Source: JAJEFO01 sp022819605
GTDB lineage: Bacteria; Pseudomonadota; Alphaproteobacteria; Rhodobacterales; Rhodobacteraceae
Length of the DNA stretch: 64,000 nucleotides
Assembly: GCA_965221545.1 (NCBI GenBank)
Contig: OZ244901.1
Span: forward strand, 1,736,001-1,800,000
Direction of reading: 5' to 3'
Part shown: positions 1 to 9,007 of the stretch, piece by piece
How the letters are laid out: each line of letters starts with the position of its first letter
How positions within the stretch are numbered: the first letter of the stretch is position 1
Position numbers and translations under genes: made by a program
The notes under the pieces: generated by a model
Database searches by the model: none
What the model saw: only the letters and a program-made list of their open reading frames with translations
What the model was told of the DNA's origin: nothing

Positions 1-527
1 GGGCCGGTGCGTTCGTTTCGCTGCAGGACCTGGTTGGGCGCGTGGGTGCGGACGTCACCCGGATGGTGATGCTGACCCGCAGGAACGATGCGCCTCTGGA
101 CTTCGACCTCGCCAAGGTGACCGAGCAATCCAAGGACAATCCCGTCTTCTATGTGCAGTATGCGCACGCGCGCGTTCGCTCCGTGATGCGCAAGGCCGAA
201 GCGATGCATCTCGACTGGTCTGACGATGCAAATCTGGAGGACGAGGCCGAATTTGCCCTGGCACGCAAGGTTGCCGAGTGGCCAAGGCTGGTCGAGATCG
301 CGGCACGAAACCATGAGCCGCACCGGATCGCCTTCTATCTCTACGACCTCGCATCCGAATTCCATGCCCTTTGGAACATTGGCAATTCCAAGCCTGCACT
401 GCGTTTCCTGCACGAAGGGGACCCGAAGGCGACAGCGAGCAAGATCGCGCTTCCCCGCGCAGTGGGCATTGTAATTTCCAATGGATTGCGTATTCTAGGA
501 GTGACGCCGGTCGAGGAGATGCGCTGA
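1..527 (+). CDS. argS: Arginyl-tRNA synthetase, C-terminal part (5' end outside window)
   Basis: Class I aminoacyl-tRNA synthetase that charges tRNA-Arg in the cytoplasm. Only the C-terminal ~175 residues are present; the reading frame is open from base 3, so there is no start here. Seen: the post-KMSK segment (AGAFVSLQDLVGRVGADVTR, then NDAPLDFDLAKVTEQSKDNP and VFYVQYAHARV), which is very characteristic of alphaproteobacterial ArgS, followed by the helical DALR anticodon-binding domain (SEFHALWN, LRILGVTPVEEMR at the end). It heads a co-directional run with the SPOR protein, nagZ, scpA and scpB, an order common in Rhodobacterales. Identification is secure; only the missing N-terminus limits it. 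Confidence 0.97.
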   Translation, partial: AGAFVSLQDLVGRVGADVTRMVMLTRRNDAPLDFDLAKVTEQSKDNPVFYVQYAHARVRSVMRKAEAMHLDWSDDANLEDEAEFALARKVAEWPRLVEIAARNHEPHRIAFYLYDLASEFHALWNIGNSKPALRFLHEGDPKATASKIALPRAVGIVISNGLRILGVTPVEEMR

Positions 528-606
528 ATTCAACAAGTGCCCGGGCCGTGCGCGAGACGAGCAGGATGACCGCTGGAGCAACCGGCGGCAGCAGTGAGGC
601 ACTGAA

Positions 607-1542
607 ATGACGGCAATCAATTTCGAAGACCACGAAGAGTCCGCCGAGCGCGGATCCTTGGCGGCTGCCATGAATTGGGCCGGTGCGCTCCTTTCGGTAC
701 TGCTGATTGCGGGGCTGGCGGCTTGGGCGTGGCAACTGTGGGTCCGGGACGTAACAGGCGTTCCGGTCATAAAGGCGCTCTCGGGTCCGATGCGGGTGCT
801 GCCGGAAGACCCCGGCGGATTGGCAAGCGAAAATCAGGGTCTGACAGTCAACCGGATCGCTGAAGAACGGCCGGATGTAACGCCCGAGAGGCTGGTTCTG
901 GTTTCCGAGCCCGTTGCCCTGGACGAAGACGAGGATCTTGCCATGGGGGCGCTGCCCGGAGCCGCTGACCTCGGCACGGGCGTGGTGCTGCCAGGCCACG
1001 ATGCCGAAGTCGAAGGAGACGTCGTGACGATTGGCGAGACTCCGACGTTCGGCCCGGAGCGGGCGAACGACGTTCCGGAAAAGGCGGTGCTTTCCGGAAC
1101 TGACCTGGCCGTTCAGGAAGCGCTGGCGGGCATCATGACGTCAGCTTCGGCTGCGACGGAAGGCACGACCGGCGCCAGGTTGATTCCGGCGACCGTTCGG
1201 CTGCCGCCGCGCCGACCGGAGGGCCTGCGGGCCTTGGCTGCACCAGCTGCAGATTCGGGAGCCGGCAATGTTCAGCCCTTGGCAATCCTGCCGGGCACGA
1301 GGCTCGTGCAATTCGGTGCCTTTGGCGATGCGAGCGCTGCGCACGCTGAATGGGAAAGACTCACTTCGCGCTTCGGTGACTACATGGTCGGCAAGCAGCA
1401 GGTCGTGCAGGAGGTGGATGCAGGTGACCGGACGTTTTACCGATTGCGGGCGACGGGATTTGTTGATTTGGCCGATGCCCGGCGCTTTTGCTCGGTACTG
1501 CAGGCGGACGGTGCAGACTGCGTTCCGGTCGTGCAGCAGTAA
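607..1542 (+). CDS. SPOR-domain cell-envelope protein
   Basis: 311 residues. Probably an inner-membrane protein whose periplasmic SPOR domain binds denuded glycan strands at division sites. Seen: a short cytoplasmic N-terminus, one membrane span at about residues 20-45 (LLSVLLIAGLAAWAWQLWV), a long low-complexity, acidic and proline-rich linker, and a C-terminal SPOR repeat from about residue 225 (LVQFGAFGDASAAHAEWERL ... FYRLRATGFVDLADARRFC). The linker is poorly conserved in the family, so function rests on the SPOR fold. It lies 79 bp after argS and its stop abuts the GTG of nagZ, so the genes are probably co-transcribed; both act on peptidoglycan. Confidence 0.85.
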   Translation: MTAINFEDHEESAERGSLAAAMNWAGALLSVLLIAGLAAWAWQLWVRDVTGVPVIKALSGPMRVLPEDPGGLASENQGLTVNRIAEERPDVTPERLVLVSEPVALDEDEDLAMGALPGAADLGTGVVLPGHDAEVEGDVVTIGETPTFGPERANDVPEKAVLSGTDLAVQEALAGIMTSASAATEGTTGARLIPATVRLPPRRPEGLRALAAPAADSGAGNVQPLAILPGTRLVQFGAFGDASAAHAEWERLTSRFGDYMVGKQQVVQEVDAGDRTFYRLRATGFVDLADARRFCSVLQADGADCVPVVQQ

Positions 1543-2577
1543 GTGCCGAAAGGTGCGTATATCTTCGCGCCGTCCGGGCCCGAGCTTGGCCGCCGGGAGG
1601 CGGAGTTTTTCTCCAAGACGGAACCCTTCGGGTTCATCATGTTTCAACGAAACTGCGTGTCGCCCGACCAGCTGCTCCGCCTGACCAAGGCGCTCCGAGA
1701 GGCTGTCGGACGTGATGCGCCGATATTGATCGATCAGGAGGGCGGCCGCGTTCAGCGGATGAGAGGACCCCATTGGCGCGAGTGGATGCCGCCGCTTGAC
1801 CAGGTGGAAGCGCTTGCCGGCCATGGTCGCGTGTCGCCCGAGGCCGAAAGGGCGATGTACCTGCGCGGGTTTCTGACAGGGACCGAGCTTCTTGCCCACG
1901 GCATAGACGTGAATTGCGCCCCATGCGTGGATGTCGCCTGGCCCGAAACCCATCCCTTCCTCCGGAATCGTTGCCTCGGCACCACGGCTTCGGTGGTTAC
2001 GGTCATGGCGCGCGCGCTGGCCGCCGGCCTGACGGATGCGGGCTGCCTGCCTGTCCTCAAGCACGCGCCCGGCCACGGACGCGCGACACGGGACAGTCAC
2101 GATGCCCTTCCTTGCATCGACGCATCTCTTGCTGAACTTCTCGAGACCGATTTCGTGCCGTTTCGCGAACTCGCAGACCTGCCAATGGCGATGACGGCTC
2201 ACGTCGTTCTGACGAAAATCGATCCCGAACGGCCTGTAACGCTTTCCGCGTCCGGCGTGACGTACCTACGTGAAGAGCTTGGGCTTTCGGGCCTGTTGCT
2301 GACAGACGACATCTCGATGGGGGCTCTTTCCGGCAAGGTGGAGGCTCGGGCCGCTTCGGCGTGCGAAGCGGGATGTGACCTGGTGCTCCATTGCAACGGC
2401 GAACTGTCCGAGATGTCGGCAATTGCGGCAGCCGTGGGCGAAATGTCGTCATCAGCAGAAAAATTGGCAGATATTGCGTTATCTGGGCGGCGCAACCCAC
2501 TAGATGTTGACATTTGCGATTTTGAAGCCGAGTTTGCGGCACTGACACAGGAGGCGGGGAAAAATGCCGGATGGTGA
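1543..2577 (+). CDS. nagZ: Beta-N-acetylhexosaminidase (glycoside hydrolase family 3)
   Basis: 344 residues, GTG start directly after the previous stop codon. NagZ removes N-acetylglucosamine from anhydro-muropeptides in the cytoplasm during peptidoglycan recycling. Seen: the GH3 barrel motifs IDQEGGRVQRM (about residues 64-75), KHAPGHGRATRDSH (the KH(F)PGHG loop carrying the family's catalytic histidine-aspartate pair) and LLLTDDISMGA with the nucleophile aspartate. Length is normal for NagZ. The 3' end overlaps scpA by 14 bp, implying translational coupling. Confidence 0.95.
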   Translation: MPKGAYIFAPSGPELGRREAEFFSKTEPFGFIMFQRNCVSPDQLLRLTKALREAVGRDAPILIDQEGGRVQRMRGPHWREWMPPLDQVEALAGHGRVSPEAERAMYLRGFLTGTELLAHGIDVNCAPCVDVAWPETHPFLRNRCLGTTASVVTVMARALAAGLTDAGCLPVLKHAPGHGRATRDSHDALPCIDASLAELLETDFVPFRELADLPMAMTAHVVLTKIDPERPVTLSASGVTYLREELGLSGLLLTDDISMGALSGKVEARAASACEAGCDLVLHCNGELSEMSAIAAAVGEMSSSAEKLADIALSGRRNPLDVDICDFEAEFAALTQEAGKNAGW

Positions 2578-3346
2578 TGCAGGCTTTGTCGAGATCGAGG
2601 CTCGTGTCGAGCCCGATGAGCTGTTCGTCGACGTGGACGGGTTCGAGGGGCCGCTCGACCTGCTTCTCCAGCTTGCGCGGAACCAGAAAGTGGATCTTCG
2701 CAAGATCAGCGTGCTGGCTCTGGCAGAGCAGTACCTTCTTTTCATCGCGCGCGCGAAGACCCTCAGAATCGAGCTTGCGGCCGACTATCTGGTCCTGGCG
2801 GCCTGGCTGACCTTTCTGAAGTCCCGATTGCTCCTGCCTCGAGATCCGGACGACGAGGGTCAGTCCGGCGAGGAACTGGCAGCGCATCTTGCGTTCCAGC
2901 TCGAACGTCTGGCCGCGATGCGGGATGCCGCGTCCAAGCTCATGGCGCGGGATCAGAAGGGCAGGGATTTCTTTGTGCGCGGCATTCCGGAAGACGTGAC
3001 CCGCGTTCGCCGCGTTCGCTACACTGCGTCTCTCCTGGACCTCATGCAGGGTTACGCCCGGGTTCGCACGCGAGACGAGTTTCGCCCGTTCACGTTCATA
3101 CGGGAACACGTGATGACGCTCGAGCACGCGCTTGAGCGAATGCGAGGCCTGATCGGGTACGCGGGCGAATGGACCGATCTCATGTCCTACTTGCCCGAAG
3201 GCTGGGAGGCTGACCCGAAACGGCGTCGCTCGGCCACTGCATCACACTTTGCTGCGTCGCTGGAACTTGCGAAGGGCGGTGCAATTCAGATTCGGCAAAG
3301 CGAGATATTCGCGCCGATCCAGATCAAGGTCGTTCAGAGTGGTTGA
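2564..3346 (+). CDS. scpA: Segregation and condensation protein A (kleisin)
   Basis: 260 residues. Kleisin subunit of the Smc-ScpAB condensin that compacts and segregates the chromosome. Seen: the conserved N-terminus FEGPLDLLLQLARNQKVDLRK, then AEQYLLFI, AADYLVLAAWLTFLKSRLLL, and a C-terminal winged-helix region ending in QSEIFAPIQIKV. It overlaps nagZ at its 5' end and scpB at its 3' end, the usual nagZ-scpA-scpB arrangement of alphaproteobacteria. The ATG chosen is preceded by a GGAGGCGGGGAAAA ribosome-binding region inside nagZ. Confidence 0.95.
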   Translation: MPDGDAGFVEIEARVEPDELFVDVDGFEGPLDLLLQLARNQKVDLRKISVLALAEQYLLFIARAKTLRIELAADYLVLAAWLTFLKSRLLLPRDPDDEGQSGEELAAHLAFQLERLAAMRDAASKLMARDQKGRDFFVRGIPEDVTRVRRVRYTASLLDLMQGYARVRTRDEFRPFTFIREHVMTLEHALERMRGLIGYAGEWTDLMSYLPEGWEADPKRRRSATASHFAASLELAKGGAIQIRQSEIFAPIQIKVVQSG

Positions 3347-4013
3347 CGCGGGCGAGGACTTCGGGGCGCTTGACAGCCTGTTTGAAGCTCCGCCGCTGGA
3401 CGAGCAGGAGCGCATGGTCGAGGCCATACTGTTCGCGTCGGCGGTGCCGATTTCAGTTGTTGACCTCAATGCCCGCATGCCCCACGGCAGCGATGCGGCC
3501 AAGGCACTTGAATTGCTGAAGGCACGTTACGAAGGGCGAGGCGTGAACGTGCGAAAGTCGGGTGATGGCTGGGCCATCCGGACGTCGCCCGATCTCGGAT
3601 TCCTGATGACGAAGGAGACCGTTGAGACGCGCAGGCTGAGTCGCGCCGCGATCGAGACGTTGACGATCATTGCCTATCACCAGCCTGTGACCCGGACGGA
3701 GATCGAGGAAATTCGCGGCGTGAGCGTTAGCCGGGGAACGCTTGACCAGCTCTTCGAGCTCGAGTGGATAAGGCTGGGTCGCCGGAGGATGACACCCGGG
3801 CGACCGGTGACCTATGTCGTGACCCAGACATTTCTGGACCACTTTGGACTTGAAAGCACGAAGGACCTTCCCGGCCTGAAGGAGCTTCGGGCGTCGGGTC
3901 TCCTGGATAGCCGTCCTCCTCCCGGGGCTGAGCCGGACGAGGGCGGCGCGACGTCCGATGACCAAGCAGAAATGTTCTCCGGGGATGAAGAGGCGGACGC
4001 AGCTGACGAATGA
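3339..4013 (+). CDS. scpB: Segregation and condensation protein B
   Basis: 224 residues from the GTG at 3339, which overlaps the scpA stop by 8 bp; an internal ATG at 3414 (MVEAILFASA) is the other possible start. ScpB binds ScpA and Smc in the condensin complex. Seen: tandem winged-helix domains with VEAILFASAVPISV, LGFLMTKETVETRRLSRAAIETL and IIAYHQPVTRTEIEEIRGVS, all strongly conserved, then an acidic disordered tail. In many Rhodobacterales tatABC follow; here they do not, and the next 450 bp hold no recognisable gene. Confidence 0.95.
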   Translation: MVDAGEDFGALDSLFEAPPLDEQERMVEAILFASAVPISVVDLNARMPHGSDAAKALELLKARYEGRGVNVRKSGDGWAIRTSPDLGFLMTKETVETRRLSRAAIETLTIIAYHQPVTRTEIEEIRGVSVSRGTLDQLFELEWIRLGRRRMTPGRPVTYVVTQTFLDHFGLESTKDLPGLKELRASGLLDSRPPPGAEPDEGGATSDDQAEMFSGDEEADAADE

Positions 4014-4461
4014 GGCGGGTCGCGATCCGAGGAAATGCGCTGGCGGCCATGCCTGAACTGCCGAAACAGGTGGTGCGCTCGGGCATCCCACATGTTCGAC
4101 TGTACGTTCAGGGTTGAAGGGAATCGCCCACTGCGCACCGGGACCGATTTTAGCACATTTGCTCCTCCTGAGAAGTTATTCTTGAAGGGTGCGACGTTTG
4201 CGGACAACGTGCCGGGCTCGGGCAATGAGCTCCCTCCGGATTGCCGAACTGCCGACGAAAGCTGCGCATCGGCGGACGGGAACTGACCGTCCCGATGAAA
4301 GGGCTGCCGCGCCTGCCTCAAGGCATGCTCGACCGGCGGCTGGAACGGGATCCGGCAGGACGCGGTCAGCGTCTGCACTGGCAGGAAATTGACGAGTCTG
4401 TCACCAAGGCGGTCCGAGACGGCGGCACCCCGGGAAGCTCCGCCATTCACGGAAGGGCGGG
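4014..4461. other. Intergenic stretch without recognisable gene
   Basis: About 450 bp between convergent scpB and the outer-membrane barrel gene. Short open frames exist on both strands but none has a convincing start, ribosome-binding site or family motif. A GGGCGG-GTCA-CCGCCC hairpin at 4455-4470 overlaps the stop codon of the barrel gene; it has no T-run, so it is not a typical rho-independent terminator. Confidence 0.5.
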
Positions 4462-5238
4462 TCACCGCCCGAACCGGTAGAACACCAGCAGGCGCACCAC
4501 GCCGCCCCGGTTGTCCAGCGAATAGGTGCAGGGTCTGAACTCGCCGCCCCGGCCACAGCGGTTGTTGCCGGATTCGTTCACCAGATAGTTCTCTTGCCCG
4601 AAGTCAAAGTGCGTCCCGTCGAGCCGCAGCGACCAGCGGGAGGAGAGCGGCGCCTCAACACCGGCTCCGACTGCCCAGCCGACCCGGGTCCCATCGCTCT
4701 GGAACGAGTCGTCGTCGTCAAAGAGCAGGTTTCCTTCAAGGCATCCGGGTCCCCCGTAGTCAATGTCCGTAACGGAATTGGCGATCCGGGCCAGCGCGGG
4801 GCCGCCGGCGAGAAAGATCCGGGTGTTGCCGACATCCATGTCGAAGCCCATGCGGGCCGTGGCCATCCAGCGGATGCGTGCCGACGCGGTTTCGTCGTTG
4901 CACGTCGGGTCCAGTTCGTCCGTGTCCGCGGAAAGGCTGCCGGCCAGGGCGTCGATCTCGAACCGCAGTCCCAACGAGCCCATGTCGATGCGGCGACCCG
5001 CCAGCACCCCGGCAAATGCGGCGGTACCATTGAGCTTGTTCGTGGATCCCGGATTGCCCCAGTCCGCGAAGCCATCGATGTCAACGATCTTGCCCGCCAC
5101 CGTTCCGGTGCCGAGGAACACGCCCGCGTAGTCCTCGTTGCCGCCGCCCGCCGCCCGTGTCTCCGCGGCACCGAAAGCCAACATGGCGAGTGCGCACGCT
5201 GTGGCGGCTTGCAACCGCCCCGAAAATACCTTTCTCAT
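4462..5238 (-). CDS. Outer-membrane beta-barrel protein (porin-like, OmpA-barrel type)
   Basis: 258 residues from the ATG at 5238, which has a GGGGGCTGGAG ribosome-binding region. Seen: a signal peptide (MRKVFSGRLQAATACALAML, cleavage near ETRAA), then alternating polar/hydrophobic strands (RIDMGSLGLRFEID, ARMGFDMDVGNTRIFLAGGP, VGWAVGAGVEAPLSSRWSLR) and a C-terminal strand VVRLLVFYRFGR, the pattern of an 8-stranded outer-membrane barrel. Two cysteine pairs in loops (one near DPTCNDE, one near NNRCGRGGEFRPC) may form disulfides. Specific function unknown. Monocistronic. Confidence 0.7.
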   Translation of the reverse strand: MRKVFSGRLQAATACALAMLAFGAAETRAAGGGNEDYAGVFLGTGTVAGKIVDIDGFADWGNPGSTNKLNGTAAFAGVLAGRRIDMGSLGLRFEIDALAGSLSADTDELDPTCNDETASARIRWMATARMGFDMDVGNTRIFLAGGPALARIANSVTDIDYGGPGCLEGNLLFDDDDSFQSDGTRVGWAVGAGVEAPLSSRWSLRLDGTHFDFGQENYLVNESGNNRCGRGGEFRPCTYSLDNRGGVVRLLVFYRFGR

Positions 5239-5496
5239 TCGACTCCAGCCCCCTTCTTGCGCAAGCGACGCAACGGTGAAACGGGCACGCTGGCCAAATG
5301 TTGTCTGCGGCATGGCCGGATCCGTCGCGAAGCAGGCGGCCCCTCGCGACTCCGTTTAGCATCGCGCGCCGACACCGTCGAGCATCAGCCATCGATAGGA
5401 GTCTTCCGGCGCACAGGAACGCATCGTCGGCAGATCACCCAATGCCAGGCGGCCTCGGGAGGCTGTCCCCGACTGGTTCCTGACCGAGTGCATCGT

Positions 5497-6627
5497 TCAA
5501 CCCATGCGGAACTGTTTCGAGAGCTTGAGCCCTTGGCCCTGGTAGTTGGACGAAATCGCGTTCCCGTACAGCGCTGCCGGCCTTTCCGACATCTGTTCGT
5601 AAACAAGGCGCCCGACAACCTGGCCATGTTCAAGAACGAACGGTGCTTCGTGGCAGCGCACTTCCAATACGCCGCGGGAGCCGGCGCCGCCAGCCTCGGC
5701 CCAGCCGAATCCCGGGTCGAAGAATCCTGCGTAATGGACTCGAAACTCTCCGGCCATGGCCAGGTAAGGCGCCATTTCCGCAGCGTGGGTCGGTGGAATG
5801 GTCACGGCCTCCCGGCTTACCAGGATGTAGAAGGCTCCGGGATCCAGGATGATCCTTCCTTCGCCGGTGTGGATTTCTTCCCAGAACTCGTCGGGTTCGT
5901 ATCCAGCGACGTTGTCGAGGTCGATCACGCCGCCATGCGGCTTGGCGCGGTAGCCAACGAGCGTGCCGTCGGCCGGATCCAGGTCGACCGAGAATCCTAG
6001 CCCTTCGGAGATCACTGCCTTGCCGGAAACCAGGCCGACCTCGTCGTGGAGCGCGGCAAGGGCGGCATCATCAAGGGCGACATGTCCTTCCCGGAACCGG
6101 ATCTGGTTGAGCCGCATGCCCGGCCGGACCAGGACGGAAAACGACCGCGGGCAGATCTCTGCATAGAGCGGGCCACGATAGCCGGCAGGGATGCGGTCGA
6201 ACTCGGTCGCGCCGTCCGTGATGGTCCGGGTCAGCAGATCAAGCCTGCCCGTTGAGCTCTTTGCATTCGCAACCGCTGAAACGGTCTCGGGCAGGGCAAG
6301 TCGTTCCATCAACGGCACGACATAGACGCAACCCTTTTCGAGAACGGCACCGTCGCAGAGATCGAAACGATGCATCTCGAACTTGGTCAGCCGATCCGCG
6401 ACGCAGGAGCCGCCGGATGCGAGGAAGGATGCACGGACACGATAGGCCACGTTGCCGAGACGCAGGTCCAGCGATGCAGGCTGGACTTGCGCTTCCGCAA
6501 ACGCAATGTCGGCGTCAATCGAGCCGTTCCCAATCATGTCCTGGATCGCGGCGTCAGGCAGAACACCGGTCACCGGCAGCGCTCCAGGCGGCGCGGTGAT
6601 CTCCTGAGGATGCCGCCTCGTTGGCAT
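5497..6627 (-). CDS. 2'-deoxycytidine 5'-triphosphate deaminase, long alphaproteobacterial form
   Basis: 376 residues from ATG 6627. Deaminates dCTP to dUTP for dTMP synthesis. Seen: a tandem of dUTPase-fold halves, with the family motifs QPASLDLRLG, NAKSSTGRLDLLTR (substrate-binding SS-GR segment), PLYAEICPRSFSVLVRPG and LNQIRFREG in the first half and a related second half (IILDPGAFYILVSREAV, VHYAGFFDPGFGWAEAGG). The length of about 370 is typical of the fused alphaproteobacterial family, against about 190 for E. coli Dcd. A longer frame reaches 6705 but lacks a better start. It lies downstream of tRNA-Pro on the same strand. Confidence 0.88.
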   Translation of the reverse strand: MPTRRHPQEITAPPGALPVTGVLPDAAIQDMIGNGSIDADIAFAEAQVQPASLDLRLGNVAYRVRASFLASGGSCVADRLTKFEMHRFDLCDGAVLEKGCVYVVPLMERLALPETVSAVANAKSSTGRLDLLTRTITDGATEFDRIPAGYRGPLYAEICPRSFSVLVRPGMRLNQIRFREGHVALDDAALAALHDEVGLVSGKAVISEGLGFSVDLDPADGTLVGYRAKPHGGVIDLDNVAGYEPDEFWEEIHTGEGRIILDPGAFYILVSREAVTIPPTHAAEMAPYLAMAGEFRVHYAGFFDPGFGWAEAGGAGSRGVLEVRCHEAPFVLEHGQVVGRLVYEQMSERPAALYGNAISSNYQGQGLKLSKQFRMG

Positions 6628-6742
6628 CGACCGGACCGAACGGCTGCCAGGCGTCCGGCACCACGGCGTGTCCGCGTCCTGCTGCCTCGGCAGTTCTTCC
6701 TGCAAGGTGAGTTCTTCATTGCCCGCCGGGTCAGGCAGGTGA

Positions 6743-6820
6743 TGGTCGGGCTAGCAGGATTTGAACCTGCGACCTTCCGTCCCCCAGACGGACGCGCTAA
6801 CCAAGCTGCGCCATAGCCCG
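6743..6820 (-). tRNA. tRNA-Pro (anticodon GGG)
   Basis: Read on the minus strand: acceptor arm CGGGCTA pairs with TAGCCCG, D arm GCGCAGC...GCGC, anticodon arm TCCGT-CTGGGGG-ACGGA with anticodon GGG (decodes CCC/CCU), T arm GCAGG-TTCAAAT-CCTGC, discriminator A and a genomically encoded CCA. All four stems are perfectly or nearly perfectly paired. It follows merR on the same strand, a conserved Rhodobacterales order. Confidence 0.96.
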
Positions 6821-6877
6821 ACGTTCGGCCTTCTGTCGCAAATGGGGGCCGGTGGCAATAGTTGATCCGGAGGCATT

Positions 6878-7627
6878 TCACGAATTCGCGGACCTGCCCG
6901 ACGACAGGACTCTCAATCTCTCGACAGCCTTCAACAGGTCTTCGCGATGCGCGCTCAGCCGGGCGCGGTCGGCCAGAATCACGCGTACGGCGATGCCCGG
7001 GTTCCGTGCAAACTCCTCCGCATCGTCGTCAGGATCGGTTTCGAGGATGCCGGAAGGTTTGGCCTCGCGGGCAGTTTCCTGAACGGGTTGCACGCCTGAA
7101 TCTGCCTGTTCCGCGACGTCGAATGCCTGCTCGCCGGAGTCCATTTTGCCGGTCTTCGTGTCAGTATCGCCAGATCGGAATTCCACCGAGCTCGCTTCCT
7201 CTTGGGGCAGGCTTTCTTTTTCGCTGGGACCGATCTCGATGAAGCCGACTTCCACGTCGGACTCATTCGGCGCGGCGGTGGCAGGGACGTGTCCGGCGTC
7301 ATCCGCAATGGGTTCGATCCGGTCTTGGGTTTCCGGTTTCGTCGGTTCTGAAGCAAGCGGAATCGAGAAGGAGGAGACGTGGCTCACGCCCTGTTCCCGG
7401 AGCAGCTTCTGTACGCCACGAATCGTCATGCCCTGGTCACGCAGAAGAGTCTTGATCCCGCCAATGACCTTCATGTCGGCCGGGCGGTAGTAGCGGCGTC
7501 CCCCGGCACGCTTCGTCGGCTTTATCTGTGCAAACCGTGTCTCCCAGAAGCGAAGAACGTGCGCGGGCACTTCCAGCCAGTCAGCCACTTCGGAAATGGT
7601 TCGGAACGCCTCGCGGGACTTCTGCAC
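6878..7627 (-). CDS. MerR-family transcriptional regulator
   Basis: 249 residues. Seen: an N-terminal MerR winged-helix DNA-binding domain (ISEVADWLEVPAHVLRFWE, then GGRRYYRPADM and IRGVQKLLREQG, residues about 11-80) followed by a long acidic linker and a short C-terminal helix; there is no recognisable ligand domain or cysteine metal site. This form, encoded directly after ihfA and before tRNA-Pro, is conserved in alphaproteobacteria; its target is unknown to me. It starts 6 bp after the ihfA stop, so it is very likely co-transcribed. Confidence 0.85.
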   Translation of the reverse strand: MQKSREAFRTISEVADWLEVPAHVLRFWETRFAQIKPTKRAGGRRYYRPADMKVIGGIKTLLRDQGMTIRGVQKLLREQGVSHVSSFSIPLASEPTKPETQDRIEPIADDAGHVPATAAPNESDVEVGFIEIGPSEKESLPQEEASSVEFRSGDTDTKTGKMDSGEQAFDVAEQADSGVQPVQETAREAKPSGILETDPDDDAEEFARNPGIAVRVILADRARLSAHREDLLKAVERLRVLSSGRSANS

Positions 7628-7633
7628 CGTGGA

Positions 7634-7936
7634 TCAAGCCTTGTTGCCGGCAGCCACTCGTTCTTTCATCAGATGAGAGGGACGAAATGTAAGGACTTTG
7701 CGTGGATGGATCGGCACCTCTTCGCCGGTCTTGGGGTTGCGGCCAATGCGGGGACCCTTTTCCCGGACGGAGAATGTTCCGAATGAGGAGACTTTCACCT
7801 GTTCGCCTTTGGCGAGCGTGTCGGAAATGTGTTCAATGACGCTTTCAACCAATTGAGCGGATTCGTTGCGACTGAGGCCGACTTCCTGGTAGACGGCATC
7901 CCTGAGATCCATCCGTGTCAATGTCTGTTCGCTCAT
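7634..7936 (-). CDS. ihfA: Integration host factor subunit alpha
   Basis: 100 residues from ATG 7936 with a GGGGGATTG ribosome-binding region. DNA-bending nucleoid protein that works as a heterodimer with IHF-beta in replication, recombination and transcription. Seen: the HU/IHF fold with LTRMDLRDAVYQEVGLSRNE, VKVSSFGTFSVREK and the DNA-intercalating arm GRNPKTGEEVPI. It is in the conserved plsX-fabH-ihfA-merR series. Confidence 0.95.
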   Translation of the reverse strand: MSEQTLTRMDLRDAVYQEVGLSRNESAQLVESVIEHISDTLAKGEQVKVSSFGTFSVREKGPRIGRNPKTGEEVPIHPRKVLTFRPSHLMKERVAAGNKA

Positions 7937-8032
7937 CAATCCCCCCATTGCGAAAATGTTTTGTGACGGCAGAATGGGCGGGGAGAGTTGCCGAGTCAAT
8001 AACGGGTCGGCGGAAAAGCGGGCTCGTCAGGG

Positions 8033-9007
8033 CTACCAGCGGAGAATGACGGAGCCCCAGGCAAGGCCGCCGCCGATCGCCTCGGTCAGCAGCAGGTCGC
8101 CGGGCTGGATCTGGCCACGCTCAACCCCGGCCGACAGCGCGAGTGGAATGGATGCTGCCGAGGTATTTCCGTGCTCCTGCACCGTCAGCACGACCCTCTC
8201 CATTTCGAGACCGAGTTTCTGAGCGGTCGACTTGATGATTCTCAGGTTTGCCTGGTGCGGCACAAGCCAGTCCACGTCCGCACCCGTGATATTGAGACTG
8301 TCCAGCGAGGCTTGCGCTGTGCCCGCCAGTTTTTCCACGGCATGCCGGAACACTTCGCGTCCCTGCATGCGCAGATGCCCGATCTCCTGCGTCGACACCC
8401 CGCCGTCCACGTAGAGAATGTCGCGATGCCTCCCGTCGGAATGGAGATCCGTCGCAAGGATTCCGCGGTCCCTGTTGGATCCCTCGCACTCGGCAACCTC
8501 GAGCAGGACCGCCCCCGCGCCATCGCCGAACAGGACGCAAGTCGAGCGGTCGCTCCAGTCAAGAATGCTGCTGAAGGTTTCTGCGCCGATCAAGAGAACG
8601 CGGCGAGCCTGGCCAGAGACGATCAGTGCATTCGCTTGGGACAGCCCGAAGACGAACCCGGCACAGACCGCCTGCACGTCGAAGGCGTATCCCCGCGTCA
8701 TGCCGAGCTTTGCCTGCACGATCGTTGCCGCCGACGGGAATGTGAGGTCGGGCGTCGATGTGGCGACGATCACTGCGTCGACGTCATCTGCGGCGCGGCC
8801 AGCCGCAGCCAGAGCCGACGACGCGGCCTTGGTAGCCAGTTCGGAGACAGTTTCGCCTTCGGCCGCAAAGTGGCGGGATTCGATTCCCGTCCGTGCCCTT
8901 ATCCATTCATCCGAAGTGTCGAGCTTGTCTTCGAACCAAGAGTTTGGAATCACCCGTTCGGGCAGATAGTGCCCGACTCCTTGCACCACCGCGCGTGTCT
9001 TCATCAT
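8033..9007 (-). CDS. fabH: Beta-ketoacyl-ACP synthase III
   Basis: 324 residues. Condenses acetyl-CoA with malonyl-ACP to start fatty acid synthesis. Seen: the catalytic Cys in QAVCAGFVFGL (usual AACSGF/AACAGF, here a Val before Cys), His in VPHQANLRI and Asn in HGNTSAASIP, giving the Cys-His-Asn triad. The start ATG overlaps the plsX stop (ATGATGA), so translation is coupled. Length is normal. Confidence 0.96.
   Translation of the reverse strand: MMKTRAVVQGVGHYLPERVIPNSWFEDKLDTSDEWIRARTGIESRHFAAEGETVSELATKAASSALAAAGRAADDVDAVIVATSTPDLTFPSAATIVQAKLGMTRGYAFDVQAVCAGFVFGLSQANALIVSGQARRVLLIGAETFSSILDWSDRSTCVLFGDGAGAVLLEVAECEGSNRDRGILATDLHSDGRHRDILYVDGGVSTQEIGHLRMQGREVFRHAVEKLAGTAQASLDSLNITGADVDWLVPHQANLRIIKSTAQKLGLEMERVVLTVQEHGNTSAASIPLALSAGVERGQIQPGDLLLTEAIGGGLAWGSVILRW

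Noticed and set aside
4455..4470. Hairpin GGGCGG-GTCA-CCGCCC as terminator
   Set aside because: It overlaps a stop codon and is not followed by a T-run on either strand.
4594..6000. 468-codon plus-strand open frame opposite the barrel gene and dCTP deaminase
   Set aside because: Antisense to two recognised genes and no homology signal.
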